This document shows positions 8,441 to 16,630 of a stretch of 64,000 nt of DNA, piece by piece; position 1 is the first letter of the stretch; every line of letters begins with the position of its first letter. Made by a program: the position numbers and the translations under genes. The DNA comes from Sphingobacterium chuzhouense (GTDB taxonomy: Bacteria; Bacteroidota; Bacteroidia; Sphingobacteriales; Sphingobacteriaceae), in the NCBI RefSeq assembly GCF_014692525.1, contig NZ_JACNYL010000003.1, forward strand, positions 62,001 to 126,000. The letters run 5' to 3'. Below the pieces are notes generated by a model. The model was not told where the DNA came from, did not search any database, and saw nothing but the letters and a program-made list of their open reading frames with translations.

Positions 8441-10026
8441 ACAAAAGAGATGTAACAGCAAGGATTTTGATCGCAGATCTGTACATTCGCGTGAGTACCG
8501 ACGAACAGGCGGACAAGGGATATTCCCAGCGAAACCAGGAAGAAGTGTTGCGAAAATATTGTGAAATAAACGGTATCACTGTTCGTAAGGTGATCTATGA
8601 AGATCATTCTGCAAAAACGTTCAATCGACCCGAGTGGAGAAAGCTTCTAACATTCTTACGTAAAAACAAAAATAAATCGGATCTTGTCCTGTTTACCAAA
8701 TGGGATAGGTTCAGTAGGAATGCATCCGATGCCTATCAGGTGATCAGTACGCTTAAAAGCCTTGGTGTAGAACCGCAGGCCGTAGAACAGCCGTTGGACA
8801 TGACAGTGCCAGAAAATAAGATGATGCTCGCCATCTATTTAACAGCTCCCGAAATCGAGAACGACCGTAGGGCACTGAATGTATTCTATGGGATGCGCAG
8901 GGCAAGAAAGGAAGGGCGTTTTATGGCAACTGCACCTATGGGCTATGTAAACCGCACATTGGAAGGCGGGCTAAAACGAATTGTCCCAAAAGAACCACAA
9001 GCTTCGATCATAAAATGGGCGTTTAAGGAACTTAAGCAAGGTAGGTACTCTACAGAACAGGTATGGAAGCAAGCACGAGAAAAGGGATTGAACTGTTGCA
9101 AAAATGCATTTTTAATGGTTGTACGAAATCCTGTTTACTGTGGAAAGATTGTCGTACCAAAATACAAGGATGAGGAAAGACACATGGTTCCAGGATTACA
9201 TGAGCCATTGATTTCGGAAGCTTTGTTTTATCAGGTACAGGATGTACTGGATGGACGCAAACGAGCCTTTAACACATCAATTACCTCTATGGATACGCTT
9301 CCTCTTAGGGGATTTTTAGGTTGTTCCAGATGCGAGAGGATATTGACAGGAAGTGCGTCGAAAGGTAGATCGGGGTATTATCATTATTATCACTGCTCTT
9401 CAGCCTGCGGTTATCGAAAAAAGGCTGAAGAAGTTAATGACACCTTTGTTTCGGCATTGAGCGAATATAACCTAAACGAAAAGGCTGCTGAGATTTTTAA
9501 AGTAGTAATATTGGATGTGTATAGCAATTCCTCGCAGCATCGACGAGAAGCAAAAAAGAAGCATATCGCACAGATTACCGAATTGTACAATAAGCTGACC
9601 AAAGCACGTGAATTGTTATTGGCTGATGATATAGACGCTGTAGATTATAAAACCATTAAAGCGGAAACCGAACATAAAATCAACGTATTGGAAGCTGAAC
9701 TTTCGGAATTAGATGGTAAGATGGCCAAGATACCGGACCTCGAACCAATTGTTGATTCCGCAATTCATACATTGACGAGAATTGACGTAATGTACTGTAA
9801 ATCAAACAATGAGCAAAAAAGGAAAATTATTGGTTCGATGTATCCTAAAAAATTCACTTTTGAAGAAATAAAAGATCGAACCGCAGAAACAACTGACCTC
9901 TTTCAATTTATCTACCTGATAAACAAAGAATTAAATATAAAAAAAAGAAGGGCAAATCTCGAAAATTCGGATTTGCCCACTTGGGTGCGCCCACCTGGGC
10001 TCGAACCAGGGACCAAAAGATTATGA
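8437..10026 (+). CDS. Large serine recombinase (element integrase)
   Basis: A site-specific serine recombinase expected to integrate and excise the element. The N-terminal resolvase domain (about 12-160) begins YIRVSTDEQ with the nucleophile Ser20. A recombinase domain spans about 170-285 and a zinc ribbon with CSRC and later Cys residues about 295-345. A coiled-coil region with a Leu/Glu-rich stretch follows (about 385-445). The frame continues to 10026 through a hairpin (9950-9977) and into the 3' half of the convergent tRNA-Met, so the last ~15 residues (from TWVRPPG) are encoded by antisense tRNA sequence. That tail probably reflects integration at the tRNA end and is unlikely to be functional. 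It is coupled to the upstream 50-codon ORF. Confidence 0.9.
   Translation: MNKRDVTARILIADLYIRVSTDEQADKGYSQRNQEEVLRKYCEINGITVRKVIYEDHSAKTFNRPEWRKLLTFLRKNKNKSDLVLFTKWDRFSRNASDAYQVISTLKSLGVEPQAVEQPLDMTVPENKMMLAIYLTAPEIENDRRALNVFYGMRRARKEGRFMATAPMGYVNRTLEGGLKRIVPKEPQASIIKWAFKELKQGRYSTEQVWKQAREKGLNCCKNAFLMVVRNPVYCGKIVVPKYKDEERHMVPGLHEPLISEALFYQVQDVLDGRKRAFNTSITSMDTLPLRGFLGCSRCERILTGSASKGRSGYYHYYHCSSACGYRKKAEEVNDTFVSALSEYNLNEKAAEIFKVVILDVYSNSSQHRREAKKKHIAQITELYNKLTKARELLLADDIDAVDYKTIKAETEHKINVLEAELSELDGKMAKIPDLEPIVDSAIHTLTRIDVMYCKSNNEQKRKIIGSMYPKKFTFEEIKDRTAETTDLFQFIYLINKELNIKKRRANLENSDLPTWVRPPGLEPGTKRL
9950..9977 (-). terminator. Intrinsic terminator of tRNA-Met inside the recombinase frame
   Basis: GGGCAAATC (9950-9958) pairs with GATTTGCCC (9969-9977). 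Read on the minus strand the hairpin is followed by a T-rich run, so it should end the tRNA-Met transcript. It also lies within the last codons of the convergent recombinase gene. Confidence 0.75.
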
Positions 10027-10059
10027 GTCTTCTACTCTAACCAACTGAGCTATAGGCGC
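9986..10059 (-). tRNA. tRNA-Met (CAT)
   Basis: A 74-base cloverleaf with acceptor GCGCCTA/TGGGCGC, D-arm AGCTCAGTTGG, anticodon loop CTCATAA (anticodon CAT) on a GAAGA/TCTTT stem, and T-arm CCTGG-TTCGAGC-CCAGG. The discriminator is A and no CCA is encoded. It is probably elongator Met; a CAT tRNA modified to read AUA Ile cannot be excluded by eye. Its 3' end is the right boundary of the mobilizable element. Confidence 0.93.
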
Positions 10060-10149
10060 AGCGTTTTTATTAATCTGCCAAAAGTGTAACTACTGTTCTG
10101 TTTTGACGATGCAATTATCGATATTTACAGGGAGAAAACAAAATTTTCC

Positions 10150-10779
10150 ATGCAAAAAATTAAAAATATTATACTCGATTACGGTAATGTCATTTTTATG
10201 ATTGACTTCGCTCGTGTACACGAAGCTTTTATATCCTTGGGTATCAAAAATGTAGATAGTTTCTTTGGGCATCGCGCTCAAGACTCCCTATTCGACGCTT
10301 TTGATCGAGGGGAAATTACTGCTTCTGTATTTAGAGATGGTATTCGAACGCGTTCGAACCGACCGGACTTAACAGACGAACAGATCGATGATGCTTGGAA
10401 TGCGTTGCTAATTGGTGTTCCGGACGGCAAACATGAAATATTGGAGTACCTACAAACAAAGTACAGAACATTTTTGTTAAGTAATAACAACGAAATCCAT
10501 TATGCATATTGTATGAAGTATATTCAGGAAAAATATGGTGTTCCGAGCAATTCGGTGTTCTTTGAAAAAGCTTATTATTCGCATCTAATGGGATTACGTA
10601 AACCCGAAAAAGAAATTTTTGAGCATCTAGTTGCCGATACAGATATTTTGCCAACAGAGACATTGTTCATTGACGATAGCTCTCAACATTTGGAAGCAGC
10701 AGAAAAATTGGGATTCCGTACTACACTGTGTAGCAAAGAGGAACCGTTGGAAGAAATTGTGAAAAGGCTCGCATTGTAG
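10150..10779 (+). CDS. HAD-superfamily hydrolase (YihX-like phosphatase)
   Basis: A 209-residue soluble phosphatase-like protein. Motif I is IILDYGNVI near the N-terminus; the first Asp is the nucleophile, and the position of the second Asp is Gly as in the YihX/epoxide-hydrolase-N subgroup. A cap of four helices follows. Motif II is LLSNNN, motif III is RKPEKEIF, and motif IV is LFIDDS. Substrates in this group are sugar or nucleotide phosphates; the one used here is not readable. The gene stands alone between tRNA-Met and rpsU. Confidence 0.85.
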   Translation: MQKIKNIILDYGNVIFMIDFARVHEAFISLGIKNVDSFFGHRAQDSLFDAFDRGEITASVFRDGIRTRSNRPDLTDEQIDDAWNALLIGVPDGKHEILEYLQTKYRTFLLSNNNEIHYAYCMKYIQEKYGVPSNSVFFEKAYYSHLMGLRKPEKEIFEHLVADTDILPTETLFIDDSSQHLEAAEKLGFRTTLCSKEEPLEEIVKRLAL

Positions 10780-10821
10780 ACATTTCTTTAATAATTCCTT
10801 TTAACATATGGATTATTTATC

Positions 10822-10863
10822 TATCTTTGCACACACAAAAATTAAAAGGGCACGAAAGGAGGT
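10822..10863 (+). promoter_or_regulatory. rpsU promoter and strong Shine-Dalgarno
   Basis: A Bacteroidota -7 box TATCTTTG lies at 10822-10829, so transcription should start near 10836. AAGGAGGT at 10856-10863 is a perfect complement to the 16S rRNA tail, 10 bases before the ATG at 10874. This decides the start and rules out the in-frame ATG at 10808, which is upstream of the promoter. Confidence 0.8.
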
Positions 10864-10873
10864 ATTTAAAAGC

Positions 10874-11065
10874 ATGATTATCGTAAATGTAAAAGAAGGA
10901 GAATCTTTAGACAGAGCGTTGAAACGTTTCAAGAAGAAATTTGAAAAAACTGGTGTATTACGTGAACTTCGTTCTCGTCAAGCATACGAGAAAAAATCAG
11001 TAACTCGTCGTACCCAGATTAAGAAAGCAATCTACAAACAACATTTAAACCAAGAGAGCGTTTAA
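10874..11065 (+). CDS. rpsU: 30S ribosomal protein bS21
   Basis: A 63-residue, very basic protein beginning [20 protein letters not shown], the bS21 signature. It sits on the small subunit near the 16S 3' end. In Bacteroidota, bS21 with bS18 and bS6 is known to hide the anti-Shine-Dalgarno sequence. This gene nevertheless has a perfect Shine-Dalgarno, consistent with the autoregulation described in Flavobacterium (established knowledge). It is followed by a strong bidirectional terminator. Confidence 0.97.
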   Translation: MIIVNVKEGESLDRALKRFKKKFEKTGVLRELRSRQAYEKKSVTRRTQIKKAIYKQHLNQESV

Positions 11066-11089
11066 TACTGTTTGATAAGATAAAAAGTT

Positions 11090-11121
11090 AAAAGAGACTG
11101 TTTTTGCAAACAGTCTCTTTT
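11090..11121. terminator. Bidirectional intrinsic terminator between rpsU and the glycosyltransferase operon
   Basis: The 14-base arm AAAAGAGACTGTTT (11090-11103) pairs perfectly with 11108-11121 over a TTGC loop. It is flanked by T-rich tracts on both strands, so it can end both convergent transcripts. Confidence 0.9.
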
Positions 11122-12281
11122 TATTTTATAATCAATTCCCTGAATAGGTTTGCGTATTCACTCACCATTTTCCTCCAACCAAAATGGGTTAAAGTATAGG
11201 TTCTAAAAGCATGACGCTGCTGTAGTTTATCTTTGTCGTTCAATAATTCCTGTATAGCTTGCGACCAAGCACTGGCATTTTCTGATTCTATCTGTATTCC
11301 GTTTTTAAGATGTTGTATAGCATCAGTAATGCCTTCCAGTGCGGCAGCCAAAACAGTTGTTCCAGAGGCGCTTGCTTCTAAGCATACCAAACCAAAGCCT
11401 TCCATATCCCCTTCGACCTGGATATTGGGCATTAAAAAGGCTTCTACATGGCTTAAAAGTATTCCAAGTTCCGTTTCAGGCAAGTTCCCTACATGTTTCA
11501 CCCGCGACGAATAGGCAGGATTACATATTAGCTCACGTAATGCCTCTTGGTCTGAAGAATAACCCATAAATAACATATAGAGGTCTCGCCAGCGCTGGGG
11601 CAACCGCGACACCCATTTTTCAATTGGCTGGACTTCTCTAAAAAATGGCCCTGCCATAACCAAATAGAAATCGTCCGGTAAAAGAGGTAATACTTCACGG
11701 ATAAACCATGAGAATCCCTTACGTTTAACCGGACGTCCCAAAGTCATTAGGATTTTCTTTCCGGCTGGTAAGTGATACGTATGTTGAAATTTTTTCCATT
11801 CTGCGATAGAGCTTTTCGGCGCCACCTGATGACTAATACCATTCGCAATGACAGAGATCTTTTCCGAATTTATCCCACGTTGGATAGCGGCAGCAGCCGT
11901 AGCCGTACTAACAGCGACAATATGATCATATCGATTAAATCGTGGAAAAATAAAACGTTGATAGACTTTCAGAGGGAAAACTACATCAAGCCCATGAAGT
12001 GTGACCACTCTCCGTAGATGGCTATAACCGACATGCCAAAGACTAACCGCTGCTATCAGTCCGTCGTTGAAATGTACAACGCCTATTTTAGGATATCGAT
12101 GTATCATGGCTAGAATACGACCGTTCAATTTACGGAAAAACTGAAAGTAGCTTTCGTCTTGTGTATAGACAATTTTCCGAACAGTAGCATAGGCTCGCAT
12201 TCCCTCAATCAACTCAAAACTCTGCTTTTCCATTCCTCCTGTAGTAGGAGGATATTTATGACTGACGAACAGGATTTCCAT
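11121..12281 (-). CDS. Glycosyltransferase family 4 (GT-B fold)
   Basis: A 386-residue retaining glycosyltransferase. The N-terminus has the Rossmann start MEILFVSHKYPPTTGGMEK, typical of GT4 enzymes. The C-terminal half has KKILMTLGRPVKRKG and the donor-binding EGFGLVCLEASASGT with the E-x7-E pattern. It likely adds a sugar from a nucleotide or lipid donor to an envelope glycolipid. It is the last gene of a three-gene minus-strand operon and overlaps the flippase-like gene by 26 bases. Donor and acceptor are unknown. Confidence 0.9.
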   Translation of the reverse strand: MEILFVSHKYPPTTGGMEKQSFELIEGMRAYATVRKIVYTQDESYFQFFRKLNGRILAMIHRYPKIGVVHFNDGLIAAVSLWHVGYSHLRRVVTLHGLDVVFPLKVYQRFIFPRFNRYDHIVAVSTATAAAAIQRGINSEKISVIANGISHQVAPKSSIAEWKKFQHTYHLPAGKKILMTLGRPVKRKGFSWFIREVLPLLPDDFYLVMAGPFFREVQPIEKWVSRLPQRWRDLYMLFMGYSSDQEALRELICNPAYSSRVKHVGNLPETELGILLSHVEAFLMPNIQVEGDMEGFGLVCLEASASGTTVLAAALEGITDAIQHLKNGIQIESENASAWSQAIQELLNDKDKLQQRHAFRTYTLTHFGWRKMVSEYANLFRELIIK

Positions 12282-13266
12282 GTTTGAAAACTTTAAGTGT
12301 ATCGGTTTTTCGAACGAGCATATAACAGATTGCCCCTATCAAAATCCAACATAACTGGCGTGCACGGCGTAATATAGATACAGTGACCCAAACGGTGGCA
12401 GCGGAGATACCAATACCAGCCAATACCACTTTATTACCCAACTCCTCGATACCTATTTGCCCAGGTATAAATGCACCTATACTTTTAATCATGATAACGC
12501 CCATATCTAACAATACGCCTTGTATCAATTGGACGTCATAACCTAGAAAACGAAGAATAAAATAAAATTCCATACTTCCCACTAACCAATGTAAACAGAA
12601 AAAAAAATATGACCACCAAAAAAGTGAGCTCTTGTGTCTGAAAAAGCATTGTGTTTGAGCCACCAAATTAGAGACCACTCCCTTTAGACGTTTCCATAAG
12701 TTAAGCGGGACATTACGGCTAACTTGCTCTATTCGATTTTGGCTTAGCAGATAGAAAAACAATATTTTTAGCGAAAGCAACAAGATTGTCAAGATGAGTA
12801 TGCCGTATAACCAAAATATCTGAAGCTGGTTGCCCACGGTAGCCAGTAACCAGCATAAGGCTAGAATGAAAAGTAATAATTGTGATAAAACAGCCGTAAC
12901 ACGCGATATTACTACAGATTCAGCGGCATTATTGTCTGAAATTCTATAGGATTTCAACATTTCACGCTTTAATATATCCCCTCCTATTACACTCGATGGA
13001 TTATAGAGTCCAACCGTTTCGCCTATCTGCCGAATACCGAAGAGTTGCCATAGTGAAAGATGATTTCGTTGTGAACCTAAACATACCCACCAGCCGATCG
13101 TACCGAGCAAATACGCCAAAAACGTGACGACTAGGATAATGACGAATTTACCACCTATTTTCTGAAGTTCTTGAAAAACAGCTATGAAGTCAACCTGTAA
13201 AATAAATACAACTATAGGGACTACGATACAGATAAGAATTAAAACTTTCAGTCCCTTTTTATTCAT
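12256..13266 (-). CDS. Lysylphosphatidylglycerol synthase TM-like (UPF0104/AglD-type) membrane protein
   Basis: About 336 residues with 7-8 hydrophobic segments. Motifs SVIGGDILKREML and GAFIPGQIGIEELG match the flippase-like PF03706 family. Such proteins often sit beside glycosyltransferases and take part in glycolipid assembly or transport. I place the start at the ATG 13266-13264, which shares its A with the TGA stop of the upstream glycosyltransferase (TGATG). An upstream in-frame ATG at 13353 would overlap that gene by 88 bases and adds a non-conserved, charged stretch. Confidence 0.82.
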   Translation of the reverse strand: MNKKGLKVLILICIVVPIVVFILQVDFIAVFQELQKIGGKFVIILVVTFLAYLLGTIGWWVCLGSQRNHLSLWQLFGIRQIGETVGLYNPSSVIGGDILKREMLKSYRISDNNAAESVVISRVTAVLSQLLLFILALCWLLATVGNQLQIFWLYGILILTILLLSLKILFFYLLSQNRIEQVSRNVPLNLWKRLKGVVSNLVAQTQCFFRHKSSLFWWSYFFFCLHWLVGSMEFYFILRFLGYDVQLIQGVLLDMGVIMIKSIGAFIPGQIGIEELGNKVVLAGIGISAATVWVTVSILRRARQLCWILIGAICYMLVRKTDTLKVFKHGNPVRQS

Positions 13267-14441
13267 CAGCATGCTGCCCAAACCATACGTTCTTTCGGTT
13301 GTAACGCTAATCGTGTTACTTCCTCGAAATAGCGATCTGTCAAGTTTTTCCAATCCAATTTTTGTGCATAAGCGAGTCCGGTATCATGCATAAATTTATG
13401 TAATGTTGGATCGGCGAGTAACATCCGAATGTAGATAAGGTAATCCCCCGCTGATTTTGGTAAGCATTTATAGCCTGTCTGTCCATGACGTACTAAATCT
13501 GCACTTCCTCCGCCATCAGCAATGACGCAGGGTAAACCGGAAGCCATCGCCTCCACCACGACATTCCCATACGTTTCAGATATGGAAGGAAAAATAAAAA
13601 CATCAGATGAAGCATACAATTTTGCAAGCTTGGTGTGAGGCAACTTACCCATAAAAATGGCTTCAGGCATTTGCCGTTTCATTTCCTCTCCAGCCGGTCC
13701 ATCACCCGCTACAATAAAATTATGTGATAGCTGTGTTTCCCGAAGCCGTTTATAGATATCAATCAACGTTTGTATATTCTTTTCCCATACAAGCCTACTA
13801 GCAAATAAAATATTCGGTCTATCATTTCCCGTTATATCTTGTATGTACGCCATGTCTCTTTTTTGTGGATTGAAAAGCCTTAAATCAATACCACGCTGCC
13901 ATAAGATCAATTTCTCTTTTTGTACACCTAGACCTTCCAGCTGCTTCTTCATCGCACAAGAAGGTATATATACTGTATCACAATGATTGTAAAATCGACG
14001 CATAGCGGATGTCATCCAACGTTGTACCGGCTTGATAAGTGTAGGAACCTTGCGGAAATAATAAGGTATGTAGGAAAGGAAATTGGTATGATAAAGACTG
14101 ATGACCGGAATGTTTCGAGATCGTGCATAACGTAAAGCAAAAAAACCCAAGAAAGAAGGAGTCGCAATATGGATAACATGCGGTTGAAAATTATCCAATT
14201 CTTGCTTAATCCGCCCTCTTATTAATGCAGGTAAGCTAACACTATAATCTTTATTTACCCCCATATTGAGGGTGGGAACACGAATAGAACGATGCCCGAC
14301 AATTTCCTTGGGACCTTGTCCATAAATAAAAAAGAAAGAAAAGCGATCATGGTCTATTCTATTGATAATTTGAAACATGGTGCGAGCAGCTCCATCATGC
14401 TCTTCAAACAATATCTCCGCAAAAAAAGCTATTCTTATCAT
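13266..14441 (-). CDS. Glycosyltransferase family 4 (GT-B fold), first gene of the operon
   Basis: A GT4 enzyme of about 391 residues. It starts IRIAFFAEILFEEHDGAART, has HVIHIATPSFLG in the N-terminal domain, and in the C-terminal domain NILFASRLVWEKN and SISETYGNVVVEAMASGLP, the donor-site E-x7-E region. I chose the Met at 14441 because the Rossmann strand begins there; an in-frame ATG at 14480 would add 13 residues. The gene is coupled to the flippase-like gene by a TGATG overlap. The set of two GT4 enzymes and a flippase-like protein suggests a short glycolipid pathway. Confidence 0.9.
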   Translation of the reverse strand: MIRIAFFAEILFEEHDGAARTMFQIINRIDHDRFSFFFIYGQGPKEIVGHRSIRVPTLNMGVNKDYSVSLPALIRGRIKQELDNFQPHVIHIATPSFLGFFALRYARSRNIPVISLYHTNFLSYIPYYFRKVPTLIKPVQRWMTSAMRRFYNHCDTVYIPSCAMKKQLEGLGVQKEKLILWQRGIDLRLFNPQKRDMAYIQDITGNDRPNILFASRLVWEKNIQTLIDIYKRLRETQLSHNFIVAGDGPAGEEMKRQMPEAIFMGKLPHTKLAKLYASSDVFIFPSISETYGNVVVEAMASGLPCVIADGGGSADLVRHGQTGYKCLPKSAGDYLIYIRMLLADPTLHKFMHDTGLAYAQKLDWKNLTDRYFEEVTRLALQPKERMVWAAC

Positions 14442-14531
14442 ATACTTAGATGTTTGTTTCCACGAAAATAGATATCTCATATTTTCTTAATAGAAACTGG
14501 ATATTAATGATTTATGAAATTTTAAAGCGCA

Positions 14532-14840
14532 TTGATCTCTTATACGAGTGAATTAAGAGAGATAGATGAGGGTAAACTATCGTTACTAACGTACAATGTC
14601 GCAGGCCTTCCGGATTTTCTTTCAGCTGCAACAAGTTCCCGAGCCTCCAGTATGAAAAAAATTTCAGAGAAAATCAACCGGTTTGATATTGTCAATGTAC
14701 AGGAAGATTTCCATTATCATCAAGAGCTTTATGGAAACGAAAATAAGCATCGTTATCGAACCGCACATAAGATAGCGATACCGTATGGCGATGGTATCGC
14801 ACTTTCCGACCATTACACGATTTCGACTATATTAAAGTAG
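14532..14840 (+). pseudogene. Internally deleted endonuclease/exonuclease/phosphatase-family gene
   Basis: The 102-codon frame begins with the N-terminal region of the DNase I-like family: LSLLTYNVAGLPDF, then FDIVNVQEDFHYH, where the metal-binding Glu lies. After YGDG it jumps to GIALSDHYTIS, which resembles the SDHxP motif at the very end of these enzymes. Full-length members have about 250-350 residues, so the middle, with the catalytic His/Asp region, is missing. No downstream continuation was seen in other frames. I read it as a decayed gene; expression of a short peptide is possible. Confidence 0.6.
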
Positions 14841-14863
14841 AAGAAAAAATAATTTTTGATCAT

Positions 14864-15118
14864 CTAATCTTCCGGAAAAAAGCGTACCTCTTGTCGAGTA
14901 TGGATGTTTCTAAAACTGACGGACGCATGCTCTTTTAAGTTATGTAAAAGCTCGTAATCAGGATCAGCAGCAAAAGCTCGCTCAATTTTTTTCAAGACGA
15001 GTACAGCTTCACCATCGTCTGAACACGTTTTATAAAGTTCTTCGGAGAACACACCTAGGCTTTTGTCCTCCACACTTTTAATAATTCTAATAGGTCGTCC
15101 TGGCAATTTTTCTTCCAT
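14864..15118 (-). CDS. Hypothetical protein, 84 residues
   Basis: A short soluble protein with a charged N-terminus (MEEKLPGRPIRIIKS), a middle helix (EAVLVLKKIERAF) and an Arg/Phe-rich end. There is no signal peptide, membrane segment or recognised domain. It lies 87 bases downstream of another small minus-strand gene, and the two may share a transcript. The codon use looks like its neighbours. Function is unknown. Confidence 0.5.
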   Translation of the reverse strand: MEEKLPGRPIRIIKSVEDKSLGVFSEELYKTCSDDGEAVLVLKKIERAFAADPDYELLHNLKEHASVSFRNIHTRQEVRFFPED

Positions 15119-15205
15119 ATTTTAAGAACCTTCTTCAGTTAAAAAAGTTCTTTGTCCCCGAGTAAATCGTTTCCTATAAGTTATTCCGACTAAAATAACG
15201 GTTTA

Positions 15206-15463
15206 TCAGTCTACCTTTGTAAACTCCGCTATCAATTCATGTGTCTTCTCTTGAATGTCCTTTGGAAGCTTGTGGAATACATCCTGATCTAGGGTCAACA
15301 ACCCCTCCTCTTTATATATTTCAGCAGTGTAAAAACACTCATGCAAGGAATCCACTTGGGATTTATCGGATGTAAAATATTCATGAAATTCCTCTTCTAT
15401 CCTGTCCACTAGCTTATTAAGCTGCTCTTTTGTAATTGTATTGGTTTCCATATTCAAACTCAC
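15206..15463 (-). CDS. Hypothetical acidic protein, 85 residues
   Basis: A small acidic, mostly helical protein (QLNKLVDRIEEEFHEYF; DIQEKTHELIAEF). There is no recognised domain or export signal. The Met at 15451 is an equally good start. It is adjacent to the 84-residue gene on the same strand. It is divergent from the DUF2383-like gene at 15598, so a shared control region lies in 15464-15597. Function is unknown. Confidence 0.5.
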   Translation of the reverse strand: MSLNMETNTITKEQLNKLVDRIEEEFHEYFTSDKSQVDSLHECFYTAEIYKEEGLLTLDQDVFHKLPKDIQEKTHELIAEFTKVD

Positions 15464-15597
15464 ATATTTAAAAAAACAACTGAATCCACAAGATGTTCTG
15501 ATAAACCACTATAAAAACATCAACAATAAAAACTATCGTAGTTTTTAAACTGAATCTCCATCAAATTGTTCCCTTAATAAACAACGTCATATTTTTT

Positions 15598-16065
15598 ATG
15601 GAAAACAATGAAAATATACATACCGATCAGTTACAAGACTTAATTCAAATCTTGACAGAACGGATAGAAATTTACACAAATGCTATTTCTTCAGTAGACT
15701 CTGACAAGGATGTGGATCTCATCGCTTTTTTTGAAAAAAGTATGCAACTATCACAACAATTTAAATCAGAACTCCTCGTGATCTTGCCAAAAGAAGGCTT
15801 GTCGCCTTCTGAAAAAGAATGGACAGCAGGTGCGCTCTACCGTAAGTGGGAGAAACGAGATCCATTTAAGGAGGTGTCCGGCCGGGAACAGGTGCTTAGA
15901 GCATGTGAAAAGATGGAAGAGATTATACAGGACATTTTTAAACAGATCCTTTCGGCAAAAAACAATTTTTCTGAAAATACTATGGCTATCCTCAAAAGCC
16001 AAGCAACACTTCAAAAAGAAATATACGAGTTGATAAAAGACTTGAGGCAGAAAAAAGCAATTTAA
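15598..16065 (+). CDS. PA2169/DUF2383-like four-helix-bundle protein
   Basis: A 155-residue soluble helical protein. The pattern LQDLIQILTERIEIYTNAI, FKSELLVIL, TAGALYRKWEKRDPF and a final long helix (ILKSQATLQKEIYELIKDLR) matches the DUF2383/PA2169 ferritin-like helical family, which is often stress-related. The usual metal-ligand pattern is not obvious, so metal binding is uncertain. It stands alone; a run of inverted repeats follows before the next gene. Recognition is by pattern only. Confidence 0.6.
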   Translation: MENNENIHTDQLQDLIQILTERIEIYTNAISSVDSDKDVDLIAFFEKSMQLSQQFKSELLVILPKEGLSPSEKEWTAGALYRKWEKRDPFKEVSGREQVLRACEKMEEIIQDIFKQILSAKNNFSENTMAILKSQATLQKEIYELIKDLRQKKAI

Positions 16066-16176
16066 TATGAGGTGAAAAAGGTGTTAATTATTGTTAACAA
16101 ACTCTTTTAAGAGATCTACTGGCACCTCTATTGTAACACCTAAGTGACACACAGTAAATAATTAAAAAATAGATAT

Positions 16177-16554
16177 ATGAAAACGAGTATTAAAATTTTA
16201 AGTTTATTATTTATCACATTCATCGCTTTTACCTCTTGTAGTAAAGACGACGATCCTGCAGATAATGATCTCTTTCTAGGTAAGTACGAAGGATCTGTCT
16301 CGTTTAACAGCCCTGACGACGAAGATGTTTCCGAGCCAAACGGGTCGGTCACCGTTACTAAAGTTGGTAACAACTATACGTTCAATTTTTCGAACGGTAT
16401 TCCGACTCTAGGTGATATTACGATGGAAAAAGGAGACAATAACACACTTGTCTTCAGCGACGGAGAAATTGGAAGCATTCGAATTACAGCCTCCAGTTTG
16501 GATATCACGTATGCGCGAGATGGTCGTATATGGACAGCCGATTGTTCCAGATAA
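16177..16554 (+). CDS. Small lipoprotein with beta-rich domain
   Basis: A 125-residue protein with a lipoprotein signal: MKTSIKILSLLFITFIAF followed by the lipobox TSC with Cys at about 21. An acidic linker (KDDDPAD) follows, which is typical for lipoproteins of this phylum. The mature part has alternating beta-strand patterns (GKYEGSVSF, NGSVTVTKVGNNYTF) as in small lipocalin-like or immunoglobulin-like lipoproteins. Likely sent to the outer membrane; function is unknown. Inverted repeats lie upstream (16079-16141). Confidence 0.75.
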   Translation: MKTSIKILSLLFITFIAFTSCSKDDDPADNDLFLGKYEGSVSFNSPDDEDVSEPNGSVTVTKVGNNYTFNFSNGIPTLGDITMEKGDNNTLVFSDGEIGSIRITASSLDITYARDGRIWTADCSR

Positions 16555-16630
16555 AAATAGACACCATAAAACGAAAGAAGGCCAATCGAGGATTGGTCTT
16601 CTTTCGTTTCAAAATGTTTACTTTTACCAT

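Larger units (their letters stand above)
4005..9985. mobile_element. Small integrative mobilizable element next to tRNA-Met
   Basis: About 6 kb holding mobC, mobB, mobA, a candidate oriT, a 50-residue ORF and a large serine recombinase. The right end abuts the 3' end of tRNA-Met (9986). The left end lies somewhere in 3735-4004. No type IV secretion (tra) genes are present, so transfer would depend on another conjugative element. No cargo genes such as resistance or metabolism are visible between the mobilization and recombination modules. The mob genes resemble the CTnDOT/Bacteroidota set (established family knowledge); element limits are inferred. Confidence 0.7.

Noticed and set aside
3735..9985. 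Search for a tRNA-Met 3'-end repeat to mark the left att site
   Set aside because: No copy was found; serine recombinases can use very short core matches, so the left end stays undefined.
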